From positions 372,001 to 436,000 of the forward strand of contig JACKEJ010000004.1 of the NCBI GenBank assembly GCA_020633055.1: DNA of 64,000 bases, given 5' to 3'. This document shows, in pieces, positions 1-8,670 of the stretch. The first letter of the stretch is position 1; every line of letters starts with the position of its first letter. Position numbers and translations under genes: made by a program. The notes beneath the pieces are model-generated. The model did not search any database. It saw nothing but the letters and a program-made list of their open reading frames with translations, and was not told where the DNA came from. The DNA is from Sandaracinaceae bacterium (GTDB taxonomy: Bacteria > Myxococcota_A > Polyangia > Polyangiales > Houyiibacteriaceae).

Positions 1-662
1 GCGATGTGCTTCATGACCAGCTTGAACAGGAAGCGGTCGAGCTGCGGTGTGGGGAGCGGGTAGGTGCCCGCCAGGTCGAGTGGGTTCTGCGTCGCGATTA
101 CAAAGAACAGGTCGTCGAGCGGGTGGCTGACGTTGTCGGCCGTGACCTGCTTCTCGCCCATCGCCTCGAGCATGGCGGACTGGACCTTGGGCGACGTGCG
201 GTTGATCTCGTCGGCGAGCACTACGTGCGCGAAGAGCGGCCCGGGGCGGAAGACGAAGCGCTGCGACTCCATGTCGAAGATGTTGGTGCCCGTGATGTCG
301 CTCGGCAGCAGGTCGGGGGTGAACTGGACGCGTCGGAACGCGGCGATGCCCGACGCGGTGTCGTCGTCCGCGATGCCCTCGCCGAGCGCGCGCGCCAGCG
401 TGGTCTTGCCCGAACCGGGGTAGTCCTCGAGGAGCACGTGGCCGTCGGCGAGCAGCGCGACCAGGACCAGGTCGATGACCTCGTCGCGCCCCTTGACCGC
501 CGCGCGCAGCCGGTGGCGGAGGCGCGTGATCACGGCGTGCGCCGCGTCGAGGGTCGTGGGGGCGGAGGTTCCTCCGGTGGTGGCACCGGCGCCGCTGGGA
601 GCGCTGGAGCTCACGGCAGATGCGTCGGAGGGGCGGAGCGGAGTGTCGGTGGAGGTGGTCAT
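1..662 (-). CDS. MoxR family AAA+ ATPase (C-terminus outside window)
   Basis: The first 220 codons of a MoxR-type AAA+ ATPase; the gene runs off the left edge. After a Ser/Thr/Ala-rich N-terminus of about 40 residues come the Walker A motif EDYPGSGKTTLARAL, the Walker B/MoxR motif LADEINRTSPKVQSAMLEAM and the family signature ATQNPLDLAGTYPLPTPQLD. MoxR proteins act as chaperone-like ATPases, usually next to DUF58 and transglutaminase-like genes, and that is the case here: the two upstream genes on the same strand are exactly these families. The ATG at 662 is followed directly by the acidic/Ser-rich leader. A 150-bp gap to the preceding gene could hold its own promoter, but I see no clear boxes. 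Family assignment is firm; the client process is not known. Confidence 0.93.
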   Translation of the reverse strand, partial: MTTSTDTPLRPSDASAVSSSAPSGAGATTGGTSAPTTLDAAHAVITRLRHRLRAAVKGRDEVIDLVLVALLADGHVLLEDYPGSGKTTLARALGEGIADDDTASGIAAFRRVQFTPDLLPSDITGTNIFDMESQRFVFRPGPLFAHVVLADEINRTSPKVQSAMLEAMGEKQVTADNVSHPLDDLFFVIATQNPLDLAGTYPLPTPQLDRFLFKLVMKHI

Positions 663-812
663 GATGGCTCGGGGGTGCAGGGCGCGCGGGAGAGGCGGCG
701 GGAGGCGGCTGAAGGCGGCTGGAGGCGGCGGGAGACCGGGCGGTCGGTATCGGAGGTGATGAGGCGCGGCTTGGCGCGGCGGATTGCGGGCGGCGTGCGG
801 TCATGTGGACCG

Positions 813-2999
813 CTAGCGTGACTGGAGGAAGGTCCAGGGGAGCAGGGCGCCGAACAAGCGCCGGCGGAAACGGAAGGCGCGCGCGTGTTCGCGACGCACG
901 GCGACACCGAGCGCGAGCAGCTCGGCACGAGGGACGGCGGTCGCGCGGGGGCTGCCGAGCGCACGCCCCTCGGCCACGGCGGCCACGCGCGCCAGACTCG
1001 GCACGTCGCCGGCGACGCGCTGCGCGAAGGCCTCGCGGGTCTCACCGCGCGCGCGCCGGAGTGACACCTCGGACAGGCGGTCGAGCGCCGCACGATGTAG
1101 CGCTCGAGCGAGCTGCGCATCGGACGCGAAGCGGTACGCGACGCGCCGGTACAGCTTGGCGACGTAGAGCGCGAGCCACAGCAGCAGCACGCCAGCGAGC
1201 GCACCCCAGCCCAGCGCGGGGAGATGCTCGATCAGGCGCGCGATGACGTCCGCGGCCTCGTCGGACGCGTCCTCGGGGGCGAGTGACTGACCGCGTGCCA
1301 GCTCGCCCAAGAGGCGCTGCAGGTCCGCGTCGGGAGGCGTCCCGGGCGGGTCGAGGGACTCGTGCGGGAACACGTCGGTCACGACCCACCCGAAGCCCTC
1401 GAAGTAGACCTCGGGCCACGCGTGGGAGCTCTGCCCGGTGACGAGCAGCGCCGACCCGCCCTGCCGGTTGGACTCCGGGATGGCATAGCCCGTGGCGACG
1501 CGCGCGGGGACACCGGCTGCGCGAAAGAGGAAGGTCGCGGCGTGCGAGAAGTGCACGCAGTAGCCCGTCAGGTCACCGAAGAGGAAGTCTGCGGTGGGGT
1601 CGTCCGCGCCGGCGTGTTGGCTGCGGAGACTGTAGAAGCCGTGCTCGCCCAGCCACTCCGTGATGGCGAACACCTTGGCCGCGTCCAGGTGGCGCAGGTC
1701 GGCGGGGACGCGCTCGGCCAGGATGCGCTCGGCCAGCTCTCGGTAGCGCGGGTCAGCGGGGGCGGCGAGGTACTCGGCGCGGGCCTCGGCGGTCCAGGAG
1801 GGCGAGCCAGCGGGCGCCTGCAGGAGCGCGAAGTAGTCGGCGCTGAGGGACGCGGAGGTGGCGTGGTAGGCGACCCGGAAGCGCGACGGGTCGGGGTTGG
1901 GAGCTGGCCGAAGGCGAAGTGGCGACTCGAGCGCAAAGGGGAGCGTGTGGTCCGCGAGCAACACGACGGTGGTCTCCACCTCGCGGCGCTGCGCGTTCAG
2001 CGGCGGGGGCTCGCGCACCGAGGTGGACTCGACCGGGAAGCCCTGCACCAGATCGCGGTCCACCTCGGGCAGCGTGCTGGCGACGAGGCGGCGACCGTTC
2101 CACTGGCTGAACGCGCCCTGGCGGAAGTAGTACGTGCCCGTGGGGGCCGAGTAGTCGTCGCGGAAGATGACCACGCCCACGGGGACGTCGGAGTTGGGCG
2201 TCTCGTAGTCGTCCCGAAAGTCGCCCATGTCACCCGGCCCACCGCCCTGGCCCTGTGAGTCCGACGATTGTCCCTGCGCGCGCCGCTCGGACGCCTCCCC
2301 GTCCTCGGGCCGCAGCCCCAGACCTGCACCGCCCTCGGGGGGTGTCGGCATGCCCACCAGGCGCGTGGTCACCACCAGCACGGCCAACAGCGCGAGCAGC
2401 ACGCCGAAGTGGAGCGCCAGCCGTCCCACTCGCTCCTCGGACAGGAGCACCAGGGAGACGGACACGACGGCCACCACGCCCACCCCGAGGAACACCAGCG
2501 TCGGGTCCCCACCCGTCGCGAGGATCGGGTCCGCGATCTCGAACGGTCGGTTGATGGCCCCGTCCCGGTGCGCGACGACCAGCTGCGTGAACGCGAACAC
2601 GGGCACCAGGACCTCGAGCACCGCGCACCACGCGTGCCGAGCCGAGAGCACCCGCAGCGCGAAGGCCCCGCCCCCGAGGACACCCATCGCGAGGAGCGCG
2701 TCGGCCGTCCGATAGGCCCGTGCTGGGCCGAGCCAAGCGGACCAGCTCGTCGAGGAGAGCAGGAGCGTGTGGAGCCCGCCTGCGAGGACACCCATCGCGA
2801 GGGCGGCGCCGAGGAGTGGGAGCGTGCGATACGGACCGCGCGCGAGCCGACCGCCGAGCACGGCGCCCGCCGCGGCACCGACGGCGGCCGCCAGGACGGC
2901 TGGCGTGCGCGACAACGGCAGCGCGAGCACCGCGCCAGTGACGACGTAGGCGCACACGCGCAACAGAGTTGGCAGGTGGACGCGGTTCGCGCGGGTCAC
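813..2999 (-). CDS. Transglutaminase-like membrane protein (DUF3488/TgpA type)
   Basis: A 728-residue membrane protein. The first 215 residues hold several hydrophobic helices. A Gly/Ser/Gln-rich linker follows, then a periplasmic transglutaminase-like domain with the catalytic Cys in LTGYCVHFSHA (about residue 479), His in SSHAWPEVYF (about 525) and Asp in VVTDVFPHE (about 540). A last helix (about 590-610) precedes a basic cytoplasmic tail. This is the TgpA-like layout, a putative cysteine-protease-fold enzyme of the inner membrane facing the periplasm; substrates are not known. The GTG start at 2999 overlaps the stop of the DUF58 gene (GTGA), so the two are probably translationally coupled, with MoxR following downstream. 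Two copies of a GGACACCCATCGCGAG motif lie in the transmembrane part. Confidence 0.9.
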   Translation of the reverse strand: MTRANRVHLPTLLRVCAYVVTGAVLALPLSRTPAVLAAAVGAAAGAVLGGRLARGPYRTLPLLGAALAMGVLAGGLHTLLLSSTSWSAWLGPARAYRTADALLAMGVLGGGAFALRVLSARHAWCAVLEVLVPVFAFTQLVVAHRDGAINRPFEIADPILATGGDPTLVFLGVGVVAVVSVSLVLLSEERVGRLALHFGVLLALLAVLVVTTRLVGMPTPPEGGAGLGLRPEDGEASERRAQGQSSDSQGQGGGPGDMGDFRDDYETPNSDVPVGVVIFRDDYSAPTGTYYFRQGAFSQWNGRRLVASTLPEVDRDLVQGFPVESTSVREPPPLNAQRREVETTVVLLADHTLPFALESPLRLRPAPNPDPSRFRVAYHATSASLSADYFALLQAPAGSPSWTAEARAEYLAAPADPRYRELAERILAERVPADLRHLDAAKVFAITEWLGEHGFYSLRSQHAGADDPTADFLFGDLTGYCVHFSHAATFLFRAAGVPARVATGYAIPESNRQGGSALLVTGQSSHAWPEVYFEGFGWVVTDVFPHESLDPPGTPPDADLQRLLGELARGQSLAPEDASDEAADVIARLIEHLPALGWGALAGVLLLWLALYVAKLYRRVAYRFASDAQLARALHRAALDRLSEVSLRRARGETREAFAQRVAGDVPSLARVAAVAEGRALGSPRATAVPRAELLALGVAVRREHARAFRFRRRLFGALLPWTFLQSR

Positions 3000-4528
3000 G
3001 CCGCCTCCTGCGCCGCTTGTAGGTGAGCCTCGCCGAGCACCTGTCCCGTGCGGCGGTCGACCACCAACGTGTCGATGCCAGCGGCAGCCAGCGTCTGGAG
3101 CAGCACCGTGAGCGCGGAGAGATCATCCCCCTGGACGGGTGGCGCCGCGCGCAGCAGGCGGCTGGCGACCCCGCGCCGTGCGGGAGCGGCGACCCCATCG
3201 ACGCCAATGACGACATGGATTCGCCCCCCCCTCCCCTCGGCCGCCCTCAGCAACGAGGACACCCACCCGGACTCCGAGGACAACGGGGAGTCCGAGGGGG
3301 TCTCTGAGGACACCCATCCATGCGCGGGTCTCGAGGACACCCACCCGGACGGCACAGGCGGCGCAAAGACGACGACCTGGGCGGGCCCCTGAGCCTCGGC
3401 CTGGGTCAGGAACGACTCTAGGTCATTGCGATGGGTGTCCCCTGAACCATCGGTGTCCCGATGGGTGTCCCCCGAGCCGTCCCCCGAGCGATGGGTGTCC
3501 CCCGAGCCGTCTCGCGAGCGATGGGTGTCCCCCGAGCCGTCCCCCGAGCGATGGGTGTCCCCGGAGTACCCCGAGCGGACGATGGCGGCCAGGGCGGACG
3601 GCAGGTCGCTGGTTGGGGTGGGTGTCCCCGCAGCCCCGAAGAGCCAGTCGGCGCCGAGGGCGCCCTGCTCGAGCGCGACCCGGGCGGCGGCCGCCGTGGC
3701 CTCGTCGCGGGGGCCGGCGAGGAGGTACGCGACGGTGCGCGTGGTCTGGGTGAGGGAGCGCTCGGGTTGCCGCACCAGCAGCTTCCCGGTGCGCGCATAG
3801 ATCTTCCAGTGGATGAGCCGCGCCGGGTCACCGGGTTGATACCGGCGGAGCTCGACGCGGTCGCCGTCTGCGGCGCCCAGCGGGTGGGCCACCTCGTCGC
3901 CGGCCGCGAACGACGTGAGCACCGGCATGCGCTCGAGGGCACCGGGGTGCGGCAGGACATCCAGCGTCAGCTGCTGCTCGACCCGCAGCGCCAGCTCGGC
4001 GAAGCCGAACACGTCGGACACCACCACTCGACGCGTGATGTGCCGCACCTCCCCTCGGCGCGCGATGCGCAGCCACTCGAGCGCCTCGAGGGCGCGCCGC
4101 TGCTCGGGGTCACGCACCCCGGACAGGTCGGGCGACGCCACGGTCACCCGCTCCGGCACGAGCACCTCGTGGCGCACCCGGACGAGCGGCGCGAAGCCCC
4201 AGCGCGGAGGCTGGAAGGCCGTCATGGTCGGCGTGTCGGTCTGGGTCTTCCGCGCCTCTCCCGCGGGGGCGCGGAGACGCACCTTGAGCCACACGGACCC
4301 TACCACGACCAGCAGCACGGTGAGCGCGAGCAGCCCGAGGAGGGCGTACGCCACGACGAGCCACACCAGGTCCAGCCGGGCGAACGCGAAGTACCTGAGA
4401 CCGAGCGCCGCCCCGAGCCCCACCGCGACACCCAGCGTGGTCACGGGGACCACATCGCGCACCCGGCGGGTCAAGCGCCTCACCCGCGCGAAGCGCATGG
4501 CCCACAGCTCGCGTTTCGTGGCGCGCAT
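2996..4528 (-). CDS. DUF58 domain protein with repeat-filled insertion
   Basis: About 510 residues. Two hydrophobic segments near the N-terminus anchor the protein; the DUF58 core is marked by RYQPGDPARLIHWK. DUF58 proteins partner MoxR ATPases and transglutaminase-like proteins, and here all three form one operon. The C-terminal third is odd. It has five SGDTHR units spaced ten residues apart, then three GWVSS units, all encoded by the same GGACACCC/GGGTGTCC DNA word read in opposite orientations. I read this as a DNA-driven low-complexity insertion rather than a selected protein motif. I chose the ATG at 4528; a TTG at 4567 would add 13 residues. The gene is divergent from the small gene at 4579, so a promoter should lie in the roughly 50-bp gap. 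Confidence 0.87.
   Translation of the reverse strand: MRATKRELWAMRFARVRRLTRRVRDVVPVTTLGVAVGLGAALGLRYFAFARLDLVWLVVAYALLGLLALTVLLVVVGSVWLKVRLRAPAGEARKTQTDTPTMTAFQPPRWGFAPLVRVRHEVLVPERVTVASPDLSGVRDPEQRRALEALEWLRIARRGEVRHITRRVVVSDVFGFAELALRVEQQLTLDVLPHPGALERMPVLTSFAAGDEVAHPLGAADGDRVELRRYQPGDPARLIHWKIYARTGKLLVRQPERSLTQTTRTVAYLLAGPRDEATAAAARVALEQGALGADWLFGAAGTPTPTSDLPSALAAIVRSGYSGDTHRSGDGSGDTHRSRDGSGDTHRSGDGSGDTHRDTDGSGDTHRNDLESFLTQAEAQGPAQVVVFAPPVPSGWVSSRPAHGWVSSETPSDSPLSSESGWVSSLLRAAEGRGGRIHVVIGVDGVAAPARRGVASRLLRAAPPVQGDDLSALTVLLQTLAAAGIDTLVVDRRTGQVLGEAHLQAAQEAA
3431..3580. repeat. 30-bp tandem repeats built on GATGGGTGTCC, inside the DUF58 gene
   Basis: Units begin at 3431, 3461, 3491, 3521 and 3551, each opening with ATGGGTGTCC and continuing with a variant of CCCGAGCCGTCCCCCGAGCG; the last unit is partial. 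The period of 30 bp keeps the host reading frame and encodes SGDTHR-type decapeptides on the minus strand. The reverse complement of the same core (GGACACCCA) occurs three more times at 3257, 3308 and 3334 within the same gene, in the other orientation. Confidence 0.9.
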
Positions 4529-4578
4529 CGGGCGCACATTGACACGGGGCGCCCCGTCGGGAAACAACGCCCATCACC

Positions 4579-4890
4579 ATGATGCACCTCGAACGCCGCT
4601 ACGCCTGCTCCGACGAAGAAGCCCTCACGCGCCTGCACGCGCTGACCGACTACTGGCGCCGCAAGCACGGGCTCAGCGCGGACTGGACGGGCAACGCCTG
4701 CCACGTGTACGGCAAGGTCAAGGGGGTGAAGTTCGACGCGCGCGTGACGGTCACCGCAGGCCAGGTGCGCGCCGACGTGGACGCAGGCTTCCTCGCCGAG
4801 AAGCTCGGTGGGCGCAAGTACGTCGAGGGCAAGCTGGACGACTACCTCGACCCCGCGCACAGCGTCGCCGAGCTGCAGGCCCGCGCCTGA
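4579..4890 (+). CDS. Polyhydroxyalkanoic acid system family protein (PHA_gran_rgn-like)
   Basis: A 103-residue protein with no signal or membrane segment. The arrangement of a short N-terminal helix (EEALTRLHALTDYWRRKHGL), the stretch GNACHVYGKVKGVKFDARVTV and a C-terminal AEKLGGRKYVEGKLDDYL matches the small PHA-granule-associated family by my recognition of the pattern. Such proteins are linked to PHA granules, but many homologues lie outside any PHA locus, as here: no phaC, phaA or phasin gene is visible. The ATG at 4579 gives an ATGATG start with no strong ribosome site. It is divergent from the DUF58 gene and 160 bp upstream of the cyclase gene. Confidence 0.75.
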   Translation: MMHLERRYACSDEEALTRLHALTDYWRRKHGLSADWTGNACHVYGKVKGVKFDARVTVTAGQVRADVDAGFLAEKLGGRKYVEGKLDDYLDPAHSVAELQARA

Positions 4891-5032
4891 GCCGCGCCTC
4901 GCCTCCGCATCGGACCTGGCGTTCGTCGACATCTCACCGCCAACACGCTCGGGCGCGCGATATGCCATGCGCGGCCGGAAGCGGATGCGAGAGTTGCCGT
5001 CGGCCCGAAAAGCACGGTACATGCTCCGTCCG

Positions 5033-5038
5033 AAGGAG
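5033..5038 (+). promoter_or_regulatory. Ribosome binding site AAGGAG for the cyclase gene
   Basis: AAGGAG lies 12 nt before the ATG at 5051. It decides that start over the in-frame ATG at 5021. Confidence 0.6.
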
Positions 5039-5050
5039 CCGGAACCGCTC

Positions 5051-5671
5051 ATGACCAACTTGGACCTCCTCAAGGGCAGCGACGCGCGCCTCTGGGACCT
5101 GATCGAACAGCGCACCAAGCCGGACGCCGACACGGACGCCATCGATCAGCGCATCTGGGACCTGTTCGGCGAGCGCTGGGCCATCATGTTCACGGACCTG
5201 AGCGGCTTCTCGCGCGCGACGGCCAAGTTCGGGGTCACCCACTTCCTGCAGATCATCCACGAGAAGAAGAAGATGCTGCTGCCCATCGTGGCGGCACACG
5301 ACGGCATCCTGCTCAAGGTCGAGGCCGACAGCTTCCTGCTGATCTTCCGCCGACCGGAGCGCGCGCTGCAGTGCGCCATCGAGATGCAGCGGCGCTGCCA
5401 GCTGACCAACGAGCGCCGCTTGCCCGAAGAACAGATCATCCTGTGTCTGGGCATCGGCTACGGCGACGTGCTACGCGTGGGCGACCACGACGTGTGGGGT
5501 CGCGAGGTCAACGCGGCCAGCAAGCTGGGAGAGGACACCGCCAAGGCGAACGAGATCCTCGTCACCGGCGCCGCGCACCAAGAGCTCGGCAACGTCATCG
5601 GCGTGCGCTACGAGCTCCTCCACGAGACCATCCCCGGATCCGACGTCAACTACCGCTGCCTGTACCTCTGA
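5051..5671 (+). CDS. Class III adenylate/guanylate cyclase domain protein
   Basis: About 206 residues, essentially one catalytic cyclase domain with a 40-residue N-terminal helix. The first metal-binding Asp sits in FTDLSGFSRATAKFG. The second metal/base region reads LLKVEADSFLLIF, where A-D replaces the usual G-D. The distal VWGREVNAASKLGEDTA segment carries the Asn and Ser/Lys pair used for ribose and phosphate contacts. The protein probably makes cAMP or a related cyclic nucleotide as a dimer in the cytoplasm. The start at ATG 5051 follows AAGGAG at 5033-5038; an upstream ATG at 5021 would cover that site. No sensor domain is fused, so the input signal is unclear. It is followed closely by an ABC exporter operon. 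Confidence 0.85.
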   Translation: MTNLDLLKGSDARLWDLIEQRTKPDADTDAIDQRIWDLFGERWAIMFTDLSGFSRATAKFGVTHFLQIIHEKKKMLLPIVAAHDGILLKVEADSFLLIFRRPERALQCAIEMQRRCQLTNERRLPEEQIILCLGIGYGDVLRVGDHDVWGREVNAASKLGEDTAKANEILVTGAAHQELGNVIGVRYELLHETIPGSDVNYRCLYL

Positions 5672-5754
5672 CGCGCGCTCACGCTCCAGGGCCTTCCCGC
5701 TCGTAGCCACACCGAGCCACACCGCGCCCCCCTCCGCCCCCTCCCGCACCGCCC

Positions 5755-6603
5755 ATGTCCATTCGAGACCTCGGATACCGCCCCTACGACGGCGAGCGCC
5801 ACCCTGCAGAGCAGAACGCCTGGGTCATCCTGCGTCACTCGCTGGGCCGTGCCTGGCGGTCGTGGATCATCAAGCTCACACTCCTGTTCTCCTGGATCCC
5901 CGTCATGGGCTTCATCCTGGGCACGCGCGCGGCCAGCCTCGTGCAGAGCCAGGTCGGGGGTGAGGCCGAATTCGACGCCAACCCGTGGCTCGACTGGCTG
6001 CTGCACACGCAGTGGCTCAGCGCCGCCTTCGTGGTCGCGCTCACCGCCGGCGCCGGCGCCATCGCCTACGACCTCAACCACAACGCCTTCGCGTACTTCT
6101 TCTCCAAGCCGGTCACCGCGGCGCAGTACCTCATCGGCCGGATGGGCGCGGTGGTGCTGCTGTGCCTGTTCGTCACGCTCATGCCGGTGGGCCTCTTCAG
6201 CGCCGCCATGCTGGCCCTCGGCTCGGGCGACCCGGTCAGCAACCTCGTCTCGCTGCTGCGCGCCACCGCGGGCGCCGTGACCATCTCCGTCATGATGGGG
6301 GTGTGCTCGGTCGGCTTCTCGGCGCTCAACCGCAGCCGCGCGTTCACGTTCAGCGCGTGGGTGCTGACGTTCTTCGTCCCGTGGGGCCTGGCCGTGCTGG
6401 TGGAGCTCGTCTCCGACTGGCCGTGGCTGCGCCTGCTCGCGTTCCCGCTGCTGGTCAGCGACCTGGTGGACGCCGTGTGCGCTCAGACGGAGGCCGAAGA
6501 GGTGGTGCGCTGGTACCACAGCGCGCCGGTCGCCATCGCGCTCGTCGCGGGCGCCATCGCCATCGCCTACCGCCGCATTCGCAACGTGGAGGTGGTCGCG
6601 TGA
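5755..6603 (+). CDS. ABC-2 type transporter permease
   Basis: A 282-residue multi-pass membrane protein with about six hydrophobic helices, opening with a cytoplasmic leader (IRDLGYRPYDGERHP) typical of ABC-2 permeases that precede their ATPase gene. The first helix lies around residues 40-60 and a pair spans about 130-190. It should form the membrane channel of an ABC exporter with the ATPase encoded immediately downstream (GTGA overlap at 6600) and the second permease beyond it. Substrate cannot be read from the sequence. The upstream 80 bp contains CCTCCGCCCCCTCCCGCACC but no clear promoter. Confidence 0.87.
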   Translation: MSIRDLGYRPYDGERHPAEQNAWVILRHSLGRAWRSWIIKLTLLFSWIPVMGFILGTRAASLVQSQVGGEAEFDANPWLDWLLHTQWLSAAFVVALTAGAGAIAYDLNHNAFAYFFSKPVTAAQYLIGRMGAVVLLCLFVTLMPVGLFSAAMLALGSGDPVSNLVSLLRATAGAVTISVMMGVCSVGFSALNRSRAFTFSAWVLTFFVPWGLAVLVELVSDWPWLRLLAFPLLVSDLVDAVCAQTEAEEVVRWYHSAPVAIALVAGAIAIAYRRIRNVEVVA

Positions 6604-7622
6604 GCATACCCGAGACGAGAGACGACGCGCGCAGCGACGCCCCCAGCATCCGCGCCGTGCAGCTGACCAAGTGGTACGGGCAGGTCACCGCCTTACAGGA
6701 CGTGTCCCTGCACCTCGGGCCTGGCGTCTGGGGCCTGCTCGGTCCCAACGGCTCGGGCAAGACCACGTTCCTGCGCCTCGCCGCCGGACAGCTGCGCCCC
6801 AGCCTCGGCAGCGTACGCGTGTGCGGCGACGCCCCGTTCGCCAACCCGAACGTGCTGCGCCGCATCGGCCTGTGCCCCGAAGCCGACGCCATGTACGACG
6901 AGCTGACCGCGCTGGAGCACGTCTCGACCCTGGCCGAGCTCAGCGGCTACCCCGCCAAGGAGGCGAAGGAGCGCGCCGCGCACGCCCTCTCCGTCTTCGG
7001 TCTGACCGACGCCATGGAGCGCCGCGTGGGCGGCTACAGCCGCGGCATGCGCCAGCGCACCAAGCTGGCTCAGGCCATCGTGCACGAGCCGGACGTGCTC
7101 ATCCTCGACGAGCCGCTGACCGGCACCGACCCACGCAGCCGGGCGGTCATCCTCGAGGCGCTGCGCGCGCGCGCGGAGGCCGGCGCCGTGGTGCTCTTCT
7201 CGACACACGTGCTGCACGAGGTGGAGGCGCTGACCGACCGCGTGATGCTCATCGCCCGCGGCCAGCTGGTAGCGCAAGGTGAGGTCGGCGAGATCCGCGA
7301 CCTCTTGCACGAGCACCCGCACCACATCCACGTGCGGTGCGAGCGCCCCCGCGAGTTCGCGAGCCTCGTGCTGCGCGCCGATGCCTCCATCGCCAGCGTG
7401 GAGCTGCACCCCGACGCCGTGACGTTCCGCACCGGAACGCCAGACCAGACGTACACGCAGGTAGCCGAGGTGGCGCTGGCGAACGGCCACCCCATCGAGA
7501 GCATCACCAGCCCCGACGCCACGCTGGAGGCGCTCTTCCACTACCTCGTCGAGCGCGGCTCTGCTGGTGCAGGGACGGGCGCGGACGCCGCCGTGGGCAG
7601 CGCGAAGGTGGTGGCCCCATGA
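6600..7622 (+). CDS. ABC transporter ATP-binding protein
   Basis: A 340-residue ATPase. The Walker A motif GPNGSGKTTF lies at about residues 50-60, the signature YSRGMRQRTKLAQAI precedes Walker B VLILDEPLTGTDP, and the switch His is in FSTHVLHEVE. A C-terminal extension of about 100 residues, common in ABC-2 exporters, follows. It energises the permeases on either side. The GTG start at 6600 overlaps the upstream stop by 4 nt; no better start exists. The stop at 7620-7622 overlaps the ATG of a 22-codon bridging reading frame. Confidence 0.93.
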   Translation: MSIPETRDDARSDAPSIRAVQLTKWYGQVTALQDVSLHLGPGVWGLLGPNGSGKTTFLRLAAGQLRPSLGSVRVCGDAPFANPNVLRRIGLCPEADAMYDELTALEHVSTLAELSGYPAKEAKERAAHALSVFGLTDAMERRVGGYSRGMRQRTKLAQAIVHEPDVLILDEPLTGTDPRSRAVILEALRARAEAGAVVLFSTHVLHEVEALTDRVMLIARGQLVAQGEVGEIRDLLHEHPHHIHVRCERPREFASLVLRADASIASVELHPDAVTFRTGTPDQTYTQVAEVALANGHPIESITSPDATLEALFHYLVERGSAGAGTGADAAVGSAKVVAP

Positions 7623-7687
7623 CCTGTCACCCGCTGGCGCCGACGAAGGCCCAGACCCAGACCCAGACCGCTTGGAGGGACCTGTGA
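7619..7687 (+). CDS. 22-residue bridging mini-ORF between ABC genes (uncertain)
   Basis: The ATG overlaps the stop of the ATPase gene (ATGA) and its own TGA overlaps the GTG of the next permease gene (GTGA), so it exactly spans the 61-nt gap. The product (MTCHPLAPTKAQTQTQTAWR, then DL) has no visible domain and carries a QTQTQT run from a CCCAGA repeat. It may serve only to carry ribosomes across the gap and couple translation; it may also be a coincidence of high-GC code. Confidence 0.3.
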   Translation: MTCHPLAPTKAQTQTQTAWRDL

Positions 7688-8508
7688 GCAGCGCGACCTC
7701 GAAGGCCACCGCGCACGGCGACGGCGCTCCACCCGCCCGACGCGTGCCCCCCGCACCATCGCTCGGCGCGTCCATCGCCGTGCACGCGCGCTTGCAGGTG
7801 TTGCGCCTGCGCCGCTCGGCCAAGCTCAAGCTCGCCGTGGGCGCCACGCTGCCCATGGTCGCGGCGGTGGCGCTCTCCGCCAACCTGGGCGACGACGCCG
7901 TGGGCGCGCTGCGTGGCGGCTACAAGTTCGCGCTGTTTCTGCTGCTGGGCTACCTGCTGCCGTTCCTGTTCGCGTCGGGCGCCATCTCGGAGGAGGTCGA
8001 GTCGCGCACGTTCACGTACCTCGCCTCGCGCCCCGCCAGCCGCCTGGGCATGGTCGTGGGCAAGTGGCTCACCGCCACCCTGTTCTCGGCGGCCCTCCTG
8101 GGCGGCGCCGCCGTGCTCATGCACATCAGCTCGTTGGCCACCTCCCCCACGGTCTTCGTGGACGAGCTCGGCCTGCTGGGTCGCACGCTGGGGGCCGTGC
8201 TGCTGCTCTCCGCCGGCTACAGCGCGCTGACCATGTGCTTCGGGGCGCTCGTGCCGCCTGCCGCGGGCATCGTGGGCGGGCTCTACCTGGCCATCTTCGA
8301 GTTCATCATGGGCGAGATGGGGCCCGGCTACCTCCCGCTGCTCACCATGCACCATCACGCGCTGTTGCTGAGCGGGACGGACAGCGGCCTCGAGCCGGTC
8401 GTGGAGCTCCCCATCGCGTTCGCCCTGATGGCGGGCTTCACGCTCGTCTGGCTGGCGCTGACGGCCGTCGCCGTGGTCCCGCGCGAGTTCCGCGAGGGGT
8501 CGGGCTGA
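7684..8508 (+). CDS. ABC-2 type transporter permease, second
   Basis: A 274-residue membrane protein with six hydrophobic helices after a 60-residue cytoplasmic leader. The pattern SGAISEEVESRTFTYLASRP followed by GMVVGKWLTA is typical of ABC-2/NosY-like permeases. It presumably pairs with the first permease as a heterodimer around the shared ATPase. The GTG start at 7684 is inferred from GTGA coupling; the hydrophobic segments begin near residue 65 whichever start is used. The 3' end, including the stop codon, is duplicated directly downstream as a non-coding tail repeat. Confidence 0.85.
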   Translation: MSSATSKATAHGDGAPPARRVPPAPSLGASIAVHARLQVLRLRRSAKLKLAVGATLPMVAAVALSANLGDDAVGALRGGYKFALFLLLGYLLPFLFASGAISEEVESRTFTYLASRPASRLGMVVGKWLTATLFSAALLGGAAVLMHISSLATSPTVFVDELGLLGRTLGAVLLLSAGYSALTMCFGALVPPAAGIVGGLYLAIFEFIMGEMGPGYLPLLTMHHHALLLSGTDSGLEPVVELPIAFALMAGFTLVWLALTAVAVVPREFREGSG

Positions 8509-8601
8509 GCCGCCGAGACTCCCCGGGCCCAGCGCACGACCGGGCGCGCGTTCCGCGAGGGGTCGGGCTGAACCGCCGAGACTCCATCGGCCCAGCGCAC
8601 G
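8481..8601. repeat. 58-bp direct repeat duplicating the tail of the permease gene
   Basis: Copy 1 (8481-8538) contains the last codons and stop of the permease gene; copy 2 (8544-8601) repeats it 63 bp later with only a few changes, for example GGCTGAGCC against GGCTGAACC. The rest of the 162-bp convergent gap, up to the stop of the minus-strand gene at 8671, shows no convincing hairpin with a T-run. Confidence 0.88.
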
Positions 8602-8670
8602 GTGCGAAGGGCATCGGGCCACGGCCAGGTGCCCCCATCGTCGTCACCCACAGCCCGATTGGCAGGAGCC

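Noticed and set aside
3431..3580. 30-bp repeats read as a CRISPR
   Set aside because: Repeats are contiguous with no spacer sequences, in frame in a DUF58 gene, and no cas gene is present.
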